DNA of 64,000 nucleotides from Flavobacterium cheongpyeongense (GTDB lineage: Bacteria; Bacteroidota; Bacteroidia; Flavobacteriales; Flavobacteriaceae), in assembly GCF_003202435.1 (NCBI RefSeq), contig NZ_QJHK01000010.1:62001-126000 (forward strand), in the 5' to 3' direction. The position numbers and the translations under genes are program-made. The notes below the pieces were generated by a model. The model searched no databases, was not told where the DNA came from, and was given only the letters and a program-made list of their open reading frames with translations. This document shows positions 8,620 through 18,286 of this stretch, one piece after another (position 1 is the stretch's first letter; every line of letters begins with the position of its first letter).

Positions 8620-9429
8620 ATGAAAAAATTACTCGTTACTACTGACTTCTCAAGTATCTCAAGGGCAGCAATACGATTTGCAATTCAATTTGCTTCTCAG
8701 ACTCCCTGTGAACTCCTATTCTATAGCGTAAATACAAAACAACTTAAAGATAATATTGACAATTATTATAAAAAAACCACGCAGGACTATAAACTTAAAA
8801 AATTCATACTATCCATTTACAAAACAACCAAAAAAGAAGTTGGAAAGGCAGAATTTGTAACAGAGAACCATACTCACGTCGATAAGGCCATTATCGCTTA
8901 TGCACAAAAATGGAATGCTGATTATATTTGCATCAATACATCTGGTCCGGGGATTTTCAATCAATTGATAGGTACTACCGCTTCAAAATTAATTACCACT
9001 TCTCCTACTCCAATTATAGTAGTACCCTACACGTATCGCATGAAACCGATCAATCTTTTATTATATGCCTCAGATCTTACAAAACTAGGTATCGAGCTCC
9101 CTTTTGTTAAAAAATTTGCAGCTTTGTTTACGGCAGCTGTTGCAGTATATCATTACGATGCATTATTAGATCAGGGTAGTTTCAAGGAAGATTTTAATAA
9201 AATAGCCCAAAACAACCAGTCGGATAAAGTCTCTTTCAATTTTAAAAAATTAAATATCGAATATTCTTTGCTGAACCACTTAGAATTGGATATCAGAACG
9301 ATAAGACCCTCAATCCTCGTAATGTTTACCAACCAGAACCGGGACTGGTATGAACGTCATTTTCTGTCCAGTAAAACCAAAGAGTTTGGTTATGACACCA
9401 GTACACCTATTCTTGTTTTCAGAAAGTAA
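8620..9429 (+). CDS. Universal stress protein, two UspA-like domains
   Basis: A 269-residue cytoplasmic protein. The N-terminal Usp domain (residues 1-140) starts KKLLVTTDFSSIS and ends with the family's nucleotide-binding segment (NQLIGTTASKLITTSPTPIIVVP). A second, more degenerate Usp half covers about 150-269 and ends TPILVFRK. The canonical ATP loop GxxGxxxxS is only partly kept. It is 22 bp upstream of the P-type ATPase and probably in the same transcript. Confidence 0.9.
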   Translation: MKKLLVTTDFSSISRAAIRFAIQFASQTPCELLFYSVNTKQLKDNIDNYYKKTTQDYKLKKFILSIYKTTKKEVGKAEFVTENHTHVDKAIIAYAQKWNADYICINTSGPGIFNQLIGTTASKLITTSPTPIIVVPYTYRMKPINLLLYASDLTKLGIELPFVKKFAALFTAAVAVYHYDALLDQGSFKEDFNKIAQNNQSDKVSFNFKKLNIEYSLLNHLELDIRTIRPSILVMFTNQNRDWYERHFLSSKTKEFGYDTSTPILVFRK

Positions 9430-9451
9430 CCCAAAAAAAGGCAACTTACAA

Positions 9452-11962
9452 ATGACTACAAACAAATTCAATACCGATGGTTTAACAGCTGCCCAAGTAC
9501 TGGCTGCAAGGAAAAAATACGGTCAAAACGTATCTTCTTATAAAAAAACGAACCGCTACACCGCTGCGATGATCCGAATGATAAAGGAACCCATGATGAT
9601 TCTGCTGCTTATAGCCTCTAGTATATATTTCATTAGTGGAAAAACGGCTGATGGTTTCTTTTTAGCTTCAGCAATCGTTTTGATTGCTGCTATTTCGTCT
9701 TACCAGAATGCAAGAAGCCGGAATGCCCTTGAGCAGTTAAAAGATTTTACCAAACCCAAATGCAAAGTCATTAGAGATGGCAATGCTATAGAAATAAAAA
9801 CTGAAGAAATCGTTATTGGAGACAGTCTTCTGATCGAAGAAGGCGTATTAATTGCTGCCGATGCAATCATTATACATTCCAATGATTTTTCGGTAAACGA
9901 ATCAATTCTTACAGGAGAATCCATGGCAGTCAATAAAGACAAAGAAGCTAAAGACAATATAATTTATCAAGGTACCACGGTTGTTGGCGGATTGGCTATT
10001 GCAACAGTAACTGCTATTGGCAGCGAAACCAAACTGGGTAAAATAGGCAAAAGCCTTGAGCGGATAAAAGAAGAAAAAACACCTTTAGAGATTCAAATTG
10101 GCAATTTTGTAAAGAAAATGGCCATTGCCGGAGCCATCGTTTTTTTAATTGTATGGGGAATCAACTATTTTCATTCCTTTAAGATATTTGACAGTCTGCT
10201 AAAAGCCCTAACCCTGGCCATGAGTATTCTTCCTGAAGAAATCCCTATTGCTTTTACAACCTTCATGGCAATTGGTGCCTGGCGGATGATGAAAGAAGGG
10301 ATTATTGTCAAACAAATGAAAACTGTTGAAACATTAGGAAGTGCTACCGTCATTTGTATTGACAAGACAGGTACTATTACCGAAAACAAAATGAGTCTGG
10401 CTAAAATTTTTTCTTTAAAATCAGAGAAAATTACCGATTTGAAAGATCAGCTTTCTGAGGATGAAAAAAAATTAATTACCCTGTCGATGTGGGCAAGTGA
10501 ACCCATTGCTTTTGACCCAATGGAAATTGCCCTTCATGATACCTATACACAAGTCATTGAAAAAGACCAGAGACCTGATTTCAAACTGGTACATGAGTAT
10601 CCTTTATCAGGAAAACCTCCCATGATGACGCATGTTTTTGAAAATAAATCAGGTAAAAGAATCATTGCCGCTAAGGGAGGCGCAGAAGCCTTAATAGAAA
10701 TATCTGCACTTACTGCCGATCAGAAAAAAATAATTCTAAAAGCAATTCAGGAATTATCACAGGAAGGTTACCGTGTTCTGGCAGTAGGAGAAACTCATCA
10801 CTCCTCTGGAAATTACCCCAAAATACAACAGGAATTTAAATTCGAATTTATTGGACTATTGGCCTTTTATGATCCTCCAAAAAAAAATATCAAACTCGTT
10901 CTGCAGCATTTTTATAAAGCCGGAATAGACGTAAAGATCATCACTGGAGATAATGCCCTGACTACTTCATCCATCGCAAAGGAGATCAATTTTAAGGGAT
11001 ACGAAAAAAGCATCTCCGGTGATGAGCTGATGCAACTTAACCATAAAGAACTCAAAAAATGCGTAAGGGATACTACTTTATTTACCCGAATGTTTCCTGA
11101 GGCTAAACTCAAAATAATTGATGCCCTGAAATCAAATAAGGAAATTGTGGCCATGACCGGTGATGGTGTAAATGATGGACCAGCGCTAAAAGCTGCTCAT
11201 ATCGGAATTGCAATGGGTAAAAAAGGAACAGAAATTGCCAAACAGGCAGCTTCTCTAATTTTGGTCAATGATGATCTCTCGAAAATGGTGCATGCCATAG
11301 CCATGGGCAGGAAGATTTATGCCAACATCAAAAAATCAATCCAGTTTATTATTTCGATACATATTCCCATCATATTTACGGTTTTTATTCCACTGGCATT
11401 GGGCTGGAGATATCCTAATATATTTTCTCCTATTCATATCATCTTTTTAGAATTAGTGATGGGGCCCACCTGCTCTATTGTGTATGAGAATGAACCAATG
11501 GAAAAAAATACAATGGCACAGCAGCCAAGACCTTTTACTTCAACATTTTTCAATTGGAAAGAACTCTCCACCAGTATTATTCAGGGATTGGTAATCACTA
11601 TCGGTACATTATTAACTTATCAATACTCTATTTATAACGATTATAGCGAACAGCATACCCGAACTATGGTTTTTGTAGTATTGGTAACGGCTAATATCTT
11701 TTTAACATTAATGAACCGCTCTTTTTATTATTCCATTTTTACCACTTTGCGCTACAAAAATAATCTGGTTCCTTTAATAATAGGAGTTACCATTTTTATT
11801 ACAGGAATGTTACTATACATCAAACCTTTTGCCGCATTCTTTGCCTTCGAACCTCTTAGTGGGCCTCAGCTATGTATGGCAATTGGAGTTGGTTTTCTGG
11901 CTGTTATCTGGTTTGAATTAGTAAAAGTATGGAAACGAAATTTTAATGAATTTAAACCATGA
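9452..11962 (+). CDS. Cation-translocating P-type ATPase (P2-like)
   Basis: An 836-residue ion pump. It has the N-terminal cation-ATPase domain (LTAAQVLAARKKYGQN), the actuator loop SILTGES, the phosphorylation motif DKTGTIT with Asp304, an AAKGGAEAL nucleotide-domain motif, and the hinge MTGDGVNDGPALK. The M4 ion-site motif is PEEIP instead of PEGLP of Ca pumps, and M6 reads ELVMGPTCSIVYE, so the ion is not obviously Ca2+. The start at 9452 is chosen over an in-frame ATG at 9350, which lies inside the Usp gene. It overlaps the next gene by 4 bp (ATGA). Confidence 0.92.
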   Translation: MTTNKFNTDGLTAAQVLAARKKYGQNVSSYKKTNRYTAAMIRMIKEPMMILLLIASSIYFISGKTADGFFLASAIVLIAAISSYQNARSRNALEQLKDFTKPKCKVIRDGNAIEIKTEEIVIGDSLLIEEGVLIAADAIIIHSNDFSVNESILTGESMAVNKDKEAKDNIIYQGTTVVGGLAIATVTAIGSETKLGKIGKSLERIKEEKTPLEIQIGNFVKKMAIAGAIVFLIVWGINYFHSFKIFDSLLKALTLAMSILPEEIPIAFTTFMAIGAWRMMKEGIIVKQMKTVETLGSATVICIDKTGTITENKMSLAKIFSLKSEKITDLKDQLSEDEKKLITLSMWASEPIAFDPMEIALHDTYTQVIEKDQRPDFKLVHEYPLSGKPPMMTHVFENKSGKRIIAAKGGAEALIEISALTADQKKIILKAIQELSQEGYRVLAVGETHHSSGNYPKIQQEFKFEFIGLLAFYDPPKKNIKLVLQHFYKAGIDVKIITGDNALTTSSIAKEINFKGYEKSISGDELMQLNHKELKKCVRDTTLFTRMFPEAKLKIIDALKSNKEIVAMTGDGVNDGPALKAAHIGIAMGKKGTEIAKQAASLILVNDDLSKMVHAIAMGRKIYANIKKSIQFIISIHIPIIFTVFIPLALGWRYPNIFSPIHIIFLELVMGPTCSIVYENEPMEKNTMAQQPRPFTSTFFNWKELSTSIIQGLVITIGTLLTYQYSIYNDYSEQHTRTMVFVVLVTANIFLTLMNRSFYYSIFTTLRYKNNLVPLIIGVTIFITGMLLYIKPFAAFFAFEPLSGPQLCMAIGVGFLAVIWFELVKVWKRNFNEFKP

Positions 11963-13008
11963 CGCTATCACTCACTTCAATTATAAAAAAACTGCTTGTA
12001 CTATTTTTAATTTTTACAGGACTCTATTTTGCTAAAGATCTTCTGATGCCTCTTTGCATTGGCGGTATTTTAGCCACCTTATTTTTGCCTTTGTGCAAAT
12101 GGATGGAAAGTAAAAAAATAACAAGAAATATTTCCATATTCTTTTGCCTTTTAACCTTTTTGTCGATAATTTTTATTCTGATTGCTGTTTTAGGCTTAAA
12201 AATTTCGGAACTTTTAACCGATTTAGCTTTTATCAAGCAAAAAGCAATTGAATCGGGAACTCATCTGCAGAAATACATTTTTAATCATCTAAACATTTCT
12301 ATTGACGAGCAATTTGAAATCCTTAAAAATGAACAGCCGTCCTACTCTTATATACTGCAGACAATTTTTGGGTCTGTCGCTTATTGTTTCACGACCTTTA
12401 TTCTGGTGATGGCCTACTTTGTTTTTTTACTTCTATACCGAGATCATATCAAAACTTTTCTATTGAAAATTACACCCGCAGCGCAAAAATCAGAAATAAA
12501 AAATATACTGTATAGTGCTGCACATATTTCCTATCAATATTTAATAGGACTCTCCAAGATGATTGGTCTGCTTTGGATTATGTATGGCATTGCCTTTAGC
12601 ATCATAGGAATTAAAAATGCGATTTTCTTTGCGATATTATGTGGTATGCTTGAAATCATTCCCTATATAGGTAATATTACAGGAACTGTTCTGACCGTTA
12701 TTTTTGCGGCTATTAATGGTGCACATCCGCTAATGCTTGCCGGAATTGTACTGAGTTATGGCATCATACAACTTGTTCAGACATGGTTCTTTGAACCTTT
12801 GATTATGGGACCGCAAGTTAAAATAAATCCTCTCTTTACCATTATTGCTTTGGTAATGGGAGAATTGCTCTGGGAAATACCCGGACTTGTTTTGGCTATT
12901 CCCCTTACGGCACTGCTCAAGATTGTCTGCGATCATATACCTTCCTTAAAACCATACGGGTTTTTAATTGGAACCATTAAACCTGTAGTTCATCCTAAAA
13001 TTATTTGA
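11959..13008 (+). CDS. AI-2E family transporter (PerM/TqsA-like permease)
   Basis: A 349-residue membrane protein of the AI-2E exporter-like superfamily. It has hydrophobic pairs at the N-terminus, a soluble region around residues 70-130, and then five helices including the conserved LEIIPYIGNITG segment and the closing QVKINPLFTIIALVMGELLWEIPGLVLAIP. Members export AI-2 or act as Na+/H+ antiporters, so the cargo here is undetermined. It is translationally coupled to the P-type ATPase by an ATGA overlap, pointing to a joint ion-homeostasis role (inference). Confidence 0.9.
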   Translation: MTLSLTSIIKKLLVLFLIFTGLYFAKDLLMPLCIGGILATLFLPLCKWMESKKITRNISIFFCLLTFLSIIFILIAVLGLKISELLTDLAFIKQKAIESGTHLQKYIFNHLNISIDEQFEILKNEQPSYSYILQTIFGSVAYCFTTFILVMAYFVFLLLYRDHIKTFLLKITPAAQKSEIKNILYSAAHISYQYLIGLSKMIGLLWIMYGIAFSIIGIKNAIFFAILCGMLEIIPYIGNITGTVLTVIFAAINGAHPLMLAGIVLSYGIIQLVQTWFFEPLIMGPQVKINPLFTIIALVMGELLWEIPGLVLAIPLTALLKIVCDHIPSLKPYGFLIGTIKPVVHPKII

Positions 13009-13744
13009 CTTTAAATGGTATCAAATGTCTGTACTTCCTTTCAAGTAAAACAGCATTAAACCTGATTCTGTCATATAAGAGCCCCACAAGCAAAGCCACA
13101 ACGCCAATGAGTAAAACGTGTAATCCCATATTCGAATAAAAAATACCGCCAATAATGCCGCCAAAAAAGAAAAAACTGATAATGGTCATTCGTAATTTTA
13201 TTGATACAAAGAGTTTTTTTCGAAAGAGTTCCTCCTGATAAAAAAACAGTTGCGACAATTCGATTCCAAGATCTGTAAAAAGCCCTGTTAAGTGTGTTGT
13301 TCTTACTGTGGCGTTGGAAATTTTTGTTACCAATGAATTCTGCAGCCCCATGGCAAACAATAAGGTATAGGCTATAAAGTTGGGGTTTTGAGTTACTAAA
13401 TGCTCTCCAAAGACAGCAATCCCAAGTAAAATTAAGCTTTCAATCGCTGTTGGAATGACATAACTGTATTTTTCATTTCTTCGCAAAAGAAACTCTACGA
13501 GCAGACTGGAGAAAAAAGACCCAAGGAAAAAGAAAAAAATATATAAAAAGTATATAAATCCCTGTTTAAAATTGAGTTTGAAAATCTCATCTACAAAAAA
13601 AGCAAAATGTCCTGTAACATTGGTCGTCAGTTTTTGAACTGCCAGAAAACCTGCAACATTGACCAGTCCGGCCACAAACGATAATAAAGAGGCTATTTTT
13701 AGGTTGTGCCTTAAGTTTCTTTTGTTTCCCTGATGTTTGAACAT
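13001..13744 (-). CDS. YoaK-like DUF1275 membrane protein
   Basis: A 247-residue protein with about six to seven membrane helices. It begins with a basic segment and SLLSFVAGLVNVAGFLAVQKLTTNVTGH, the characteristic DUF1275 start (FxxGxxDxxGF, TGN-like). VRTTHLTGLFTDLGIELSQL in the middle is also typical. The function of the family is unknown. Its 3' end overlaps the permease gene convergently by 8 bp. Confidence 0.9.
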   Translation of the reverse strand: MFKHQGNKRNLRHNLKIASLLSFVAGLVNVAGFLAVQKLTTNVTGHFAFFVDEIFKLNFKQGFIYFLYIFFFFLGSFFSSLLVEFLLRRNEKYSYVIPTAIESLILLGIAVFGEHLVTQNPNFIAYTLLFAMGLQNSLVTKISNATVRTTHLTGLFTDLGIELSQLFFYQEELFRKKLFVSIKLRMTIISFFFFGGIIGGIFYSNMGLHVLLIGVVALLVGLLYDRIRFNAVLLERKYRHLIPFKVK

Positions 13745-14134
13745 TGATTTGTGATATTCTGTAATTATTGAACTATAATATCCTTTTTAGGAACGTTTGG
13801 GTTCTATTTTATTGCTGTCACGCTCAACTTTGCATAACTGAAATCTCTTCTTTTCAATTTCCAGACTGTTTCTGCTGAAAAAGGAATTTTTATACCATTT
13901 ATGTCTTTATAATTGGCCATTCTGCAAAGCCATGATTCCCTTTTCTTAGCGGTCATGAACACGAAGGGTTTCCATCGTAACAATTTCACATAAAACATAA
14001 TACACCACCCCAATCATAACTGTAATTCCTCAAAATGAGAGAAGTCTACGATGTGTTTTTTTTAGCTGCTTTTTTCATCACGCTACTGGGTTTAACGGTT
14101 TATTGTAATTATTCCTGTGATCAGTCAAACAGAG
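13745..14134. other. Intergenic region with gene debris
   Basis: It contains the minus-strand fragment at 13804-14013 and a weak plus-strand ORF of 38 residues (14035-14151, one hydrophobic helix LAAFFITLLGLTVY) that runs into the end of the kinase gene. The small ORF has no family support and may be chance. Confidence 0.35.
13804..14013 (-). pseudogene. C-terminal fragment of a DUF6544/DUF6920-like gene
   Basis: A 69-residue open frame ending YKDINGIKIPFSAETVWKL, then RRDFSYAKLSVTAIK and a stop. The tail resembles the C-terminal end of the DUF6544/6920 family, in which an NGIKIP strand is followed by a W-x-L strand and a DF-Y segment. The rest of that roughly 250-residue protein is absent, so this is read as a truncated remnant. 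The family call is from memory of the pattern only. Confidence 0.45.
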
Positions 14135-17100
14135 TTAAATTGGTAATATGATATGAAATTCTGCCCCAATATTTTCTTGGGCTTTTGAAAAAATAATTCC
14201 CTTATGATTCTCTACAATTTTTTTTCCTATCGACAGTCCAATTCCTGTGCCTATATATACTTCATTATTGTGAAGCCTTTGAAAAATAGTAAAAATCTTA
14301 TTTTCATATTGCTGATTAAAACCTATGCCGTTATCTTTAATAATGATTTCGCAATATGCTAAACCTGGATCCAGATCGTTATACGTTTTAACTTGTTTTG
14401 TAGTAAGTTTTTTAGAACTTATTTCTATTTTAGAAAGGGAACCATCATTTTTATAAAACTTAATGGCGTTGCTGATTAAATTATAAAAAAGCTGATTCAT
14501 TTGCAGTGGAATTGCATTGATAACGGGTAAGTGCCCTACTTTTATTTTAAAATTACGATCCTGAATCAACAGCTCGAAATCAATTAAAATATTTTCGACA
14601 ACGGTATTCAAATCAGTCGCTATAAATTGCCTGTCGGGATTATCAAGGTATGAATAGGCCAGTAAATCCTTAATAAGTGTATTCATCCTAATAGATGATT
14701 GGCTTATTTTTTCCAGTAGTAAAAGAGCAGGATCAGAAATTTTTTCTTCCATTCCTAAAAGTCTGCTGATAAACATCAGTATTTTACGCAACGGTTCCTG
14801 CAGGTCATGACTAGCTACATAAGCATATTCCTGCAATTGACCATTGGCAGTATGCAGGTTTTTAACCGAGTCCTCCAGTTCTTTATTGGCTGTGAGCAGA
14901 TCTAGAGTTCGCTCCTGAATTTTAACTTCTAAGCCTTCAGTTAATGTCTTCAATCTCTTTTCAATGTTTCTGCGCTCTGTAATATCCTCAATAGCCAGCA
15001 GGATTAATTGTTTGTTACTGGTTTCGTAAGTGACCTGCCTGGCGTTTAGCAACATGATACTTTCCCCGTAAGGCAAAAGATTTACTGACATCTCATAATC
15101 ATCAAGCTGTGTTTTTTGCTGAAGTACCTTTTCAAGCATGACACGCATCTGAATATTGTCAAACAGATGATTCTGGATTTCATATATTGGTCTGTCTGCC
15201 GCCTCTTCTTTGGTGATGTTATATTTTTTAGAGAATGCCCTGTTAATGTTTTTTATAATCAGCTTGTTATCCAGAACTACGATAGGCTCCCTAAGGGTAG
15301 CAACAATGGCCTCTGTATAATTTTTTGAAATATTGATTTCCAGCTGCTTGTTTAAAAGTTCCTGATTAATCTGCGATAGCTCTTCATTAGTGGATTGCAG
15401 CTCCTCTTTAGAAGTTTCCAGCTCTTCATTCAAACTTTGCAATTCCTCGCTTCCGCTCAATAATTCTTCATTGGCACTCTGCAACTCCTCATTAGAGGCT
15501 TCCTGCTCTTCACTAATGGCATTTACATCATCATGTATTCTATCCAATTCTTTTTCAAGTTGTGCAATCCTCTTTAAATTGACATCATCCCGCATTTCTT
15601 CAGCTGTAAATTCACTTGATGACAGTGCCTTAGTACTGCTGATTTTGTGAAACAGCACTAAAAAATAAGACTCCGAAGTGTCCGGCAGAGGCTGTACTTC
15701 AATTATAATTTCACTTACAATTCCTTTCTTTTTTATCTGAATTCCTTCTTTTTTTATAAGCTCTCCCGTTTCTTTTGCTTTGTGCAGGGCATTACGAAGC
15801 TCAAAAGCTAATCCGTTCCGAACCATTTTAAGCAAATTAAATGTGGGTTTTCCCTGCGAAAATTTAATAAATTCTGCAATATCCTTATTGATATGAACAA
15901 TATCCAGATGTTCATTTACAATGACACTTGCTGGTATATAATTCGAAAGCAATATCGATTCTGCACTTTTTCTAAAATCCTCTTTTATAATTTCTTTTTT
16001 TGGAAGGTCTGATTTAAAACTTTTTGATTTATCTGCAGTACCCCAGCGTGAATTTGTTACTCTCCCGGAAACCTCTTTTCGGGTATATATTTTTCCAGAT
16101 TTATCAAAAGACTGAAAAAGTTCTCCCCCAGGAACGGCAGTCTCTGATTTTCCAAGAAGTAGAAACCCGTTTTCTTTTAAGGCATAATGAAAAGTACTTA
16201 AAGATTTTTTTTGTAAAAATGTATCCATGTATATAAACACATTGCGGCAGGTAATCAGATCCATTCTGGCAAATGGAGGATCTGTAAGGAAATTATGGAC
16301 CGCAAAAACGCATAAGTCCCTAATTTGTCTTTTAATGGTATACCCATTTGCATTGGATGTAAAATATTTGGAGAGGATGGCTTCAGATACATTTCGCATT
16401 TGAGATTTTCTATAAAATCCAGCTCTTGCCTTAGCAATAGCAACTTCTGAAATATCCGAAGCAAAAATCTGAATTTCCTTTCCCTGCAGGTTTTCTCCTA
16501 AAAATTCATGAAGTGCAATGGCCAGGGTATACGCCTCTTCACCTGTAGAGCAGCCTGCAATCCAAATGCGTATTGCATTTCCTTCCGGTACATTGCCCGC
16601 CAGTAATGGAAAAACTTTTTCCCTCATTAACTGGAAAATTTTAACATCCCTGAAAAATTCCGTTACAGGAATGAGCAGATCGTTAAATAAATCTTCAGAA
16701 GCCAATTTATCGCCCTGCAGAACTTTAAGATAATCCTTAAGACTCAATATTTTGTCTAAGGCCATTCTTCTGGCAATACGCCGGCGTATGGTAGTTTGTT
16801 TATAATAGGCAAAATCAACTCCGCTGTGATGAAGCAGAAGTTTAACAATTTCATGAAATACGGCATCATCTTTTAGAACATTCTCTTCACCTGTAGTGCC
16901 TTTTGCTTTCCTAATTTCAACTAATTTTGCTACTATTTTCACCGGTGATAATACATAATCAACAACTCCGGCATTAATTGCATTTTGAGGCATTTCATTA
17001 TAAGAAGCATCCATATCCTGGGCAAAAGTAACACCTCCGTGTTCTTTAATTGACTCCAGTCCAATTGTTCCGTCAGATCCATTTCCGGAGAGAAGCACCC

Positions 17101-17497
17101 CACAAGCTAAGTTAAGATGAACCTCTGCCAGTGAAGTAAAAAAGATGTCTATAGCCTGATTTTTCGTATCCTTGATACGCGGACTCAACTTTAGGACTCC
17201 ATCAAAAGAAGTCAAAATTTTGTTTTCCGGAATAACGTAAATTGTATTTGGAGCCAAATGAATGTCATCTGTAATTTCATTAATTGGTATTTTTGCTACA
17301 CGGGAAAGCAGTTCAGTAAGCATGCTGTCATGCAATGGATGTAAATGCTGTACAATAACATATGCCATCCGGGAATCTTCTGGGATAGCATCAATAAACT
17401 GGGTAAAAGCCTCAAGCCCCCCTGCCGAAGCTCCAATACCTACAATTGGAAAGTCCTGGCGCGTAGCCTTGGGCAGGATGTTTTTTTTGTGGAGCAT
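14135..17497 (-). CDS. CheB-CheR-PAS-histidine kinase hybrid
   Basis: A 1120-residue signalling protein. In order: a CheB methylesterase domain (about 14-195, GIGASAGG with Ser24 and LLSGNGSDG), a CheR methyltransferase (about 205-470, IAGCSTGEEAYTLAI as the SAM loop), a PAS-like region (500-610), a long heptad coiled coil (645-730, repeated EELQSxNEEL), a second PAS (740-855), HisKA with the phospho-acceptor His897 in SHDLQEPLRK, and HATPase (985-1118, NAIKFYKN, DNGIGF, GTGIGLSIGKK). No membrane segment is seen. The receiver is separate, encoded just upstream at 17571-18023. Confidence 0.93.
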   Translation of the reverse strand: MLHKKNILPKATRQDFPIVGIGASAGGLEAFTQFIDAIPEDSRMAYVIVQHLHPLHDSMLTELLSRVAKIPINEITDDIHLAPNTIYVIPENKILTSFDGVLKLSPRIKDTKNQAIDIFFTSLAEVHLNLACGVLLSGNGSDGTIGLESIKEHGGVTFAQDMDASYNEMPQNAINAGVVDYVLSPVKIVAKLVEIRKAKGTTGEENVLKDDAVFHEIVKLLLHHSGVDFAYYKQTTIRRRIARRMALDKILSLKDYLKVLQGDKLASEDLFNDLLIPVTEFFRDVKIFQLMREKVFPLLAGNVPEGNAIRIWIAGCSTGEEAYTLAIALHEFLGENLQGKEIQIFASDISEVAIAKARAGFYRKSQMRNVSEAILSKYFTSNANGYTIKRQIRDLCVFAVHNFLTDPPFARMDLITCRNVFIYMDTFLQKKSLSTFHYALKENGFLLLGKSETAVPGGELFQSFDKSGKIYTRKEVSGRVTNSRWGTADKSKSFKSDLPKKEIIKEDFRKSAESILLSNYIPASVIVNEHLDIVHINKDIAEFIKFSQGKPTFNLLKMVRNGLAFELRNALHKAKETGELIKKEGIQIKKKGIVSEIIIEVQPLPDTSESYFLVLFHKISSTKALSSSEFTAEEMRDDVNLKRIAQLEKELDRIHDDVNAISEEQEASNEELQSANEELLSGSEELQSLNEELETSKEELQSTNEELSQINQELLNKQLEINISKNYTEAIVATLREPIVVLDNKLIIKNINRAFSKKYNITKEEAADRPIYEIQNHLFDNIQMRVMLEKVLQQKTQLDDYEMSVNLLPYGESIMLLNARQVTYETSNKQLILLAIEDITERRNIEKRLKTLTEGLEVKIQERTLDLLTANKELEDSVKNLHTANGQLQEYAYVASHDLQEPLRKILMFISRLLGMEEKISDPALLLLEKISQSSIRMNTLIKDLLAYSYLDNPDRQFIATDLNTVVENILIDFELLIQDRNFKIKVGHLPVINAIPLQMNQLFYNLISNAIKFYKNDGSLSKIEISSKKLTTKQVKTYNDLDPGLAYCEIIIKDNGIGFNQQYENKIFTIFQRLHNNEVYIGTGIGLSIGKKIVENHKGIIFSKAQENIGAEFHIILPI

Positions 17498-17570
17498 GGC
17501 TTCTAATTTTAATTTTGTTGTTAAGCATCTTCTTAAAATGAAGTCGTATAATTAAAGATTTCTTTGAAAC

Positions 17571-18023
17571 CTAAACTGTAATTATAAAAGATTCTAATTT
17601 TGAATGCTTCAGGTTTTCTCTCCAATCCATTTCGACAACTTTTTTTATGAGTTTCTTTAATTCGTTAATATCAGTGGGTTTAACGATATAGGCATTTGCA
17701 CCTGAGCCAAAAGTATTCTTTATACTTTCTTGAGATGATGAAGTAGAATAAATAGCAATTACAGGAATTTCCTTAAATAAAATGTCTTCCCTAATTTGCT
17801 CCAAAGTTTCAAAACCTGACATTACAGGCATATTAAGATCTAAAAAAATGATATCCGGAATAATACGATTTTTGTCATAAAGAAAATTTAAAAGCTCAAG
17901 TCCATTTTTACAAAATTCAACCGTTACATTCAAATGAAGATCCTCTACTGCATCAGCAAAAAAGTCTCTGTCATCCTGATCGTCGTCAGTGAGCAGAATC
18001 CGTATATTTTCTTTATTTGCCAT
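17571..18023 (-). CDS. Single-domain response regulator
   Basis: A 150-residue CheY/Rcp1-like receiver without an output domain. Acidic cluster TDDDQDD is at residues 12-18, the phospho-acceptor Asp62 is in FLDLNMPVMSG, a Thr/Ser switch is in IYSTSSSQ, and Lys is in YIVKPTD. It is transcribed first, 73 bp ahead of the CheB-CheR-kinase gene, so the two probably form a two-component pair. A TATATTTG promoter-like box lies at 18044-18051 on the minus strand. Confidence 0.93.
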   Translation of the reverse strand: MANKENIRILLTDDDQDDRDFFADAVEDLHLNVTVEFCKNGLELLNFLYDKNRIIPDIIFLDLNMPVMSGFETLEQIREDILFKEIPVIAIYSTSSSQESIKNTFGSGANAYIVKPTDINELKKLIKKVVEMDWRENLKHSKLESFIITV

Positions 18024-18286
18024 TAGTTGTTTATCATTTATTTCAAATATACGATTTAATAAACGTTAGATGATGTATTATTGCATAAACAATAAATTAA
18101 AACTTAAATAAGCACCGAAAACCACAATTCCATTACTTGTTATATCCTCTCTTGTAAAATCTTATTAGATTTCTTATTAGGCAAACAATTAGCATTTTTA
18201 TAACACACAACATTACTATAAAACATAAAAACTATTTGATTATAATAATTTTTAAAAGAAATTATTATAGAATGAAAATAATGTTT
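18024..18286. other. AT-rich intergenic region with perfect AT-only hairpin
   Basis: It contains an 11-bp perfect inverted repeat of A and T only (18241-18251 / 18259-18269), just after the end of the HxlR gene. It lacks a clear U-tract, so it is a weak terminator candidate. No gene is visible. Confidence 0.35.

Noticed and set aside
9350..9451. Earlier in-frame start for the P-type ATPase
   Set aside because: It lies wholly inside the universal stress protein gene, and the extra residues do not resemble ATPase sequence; ATG 9452 gives the typical start.
18241..18269. AT-only 11-bp hairpin as a terminator for the HxlR gene
   Set aside because: The stem has no GC pair and no clear U-tract on the minus strand; kept only as a note on the intergenic region.
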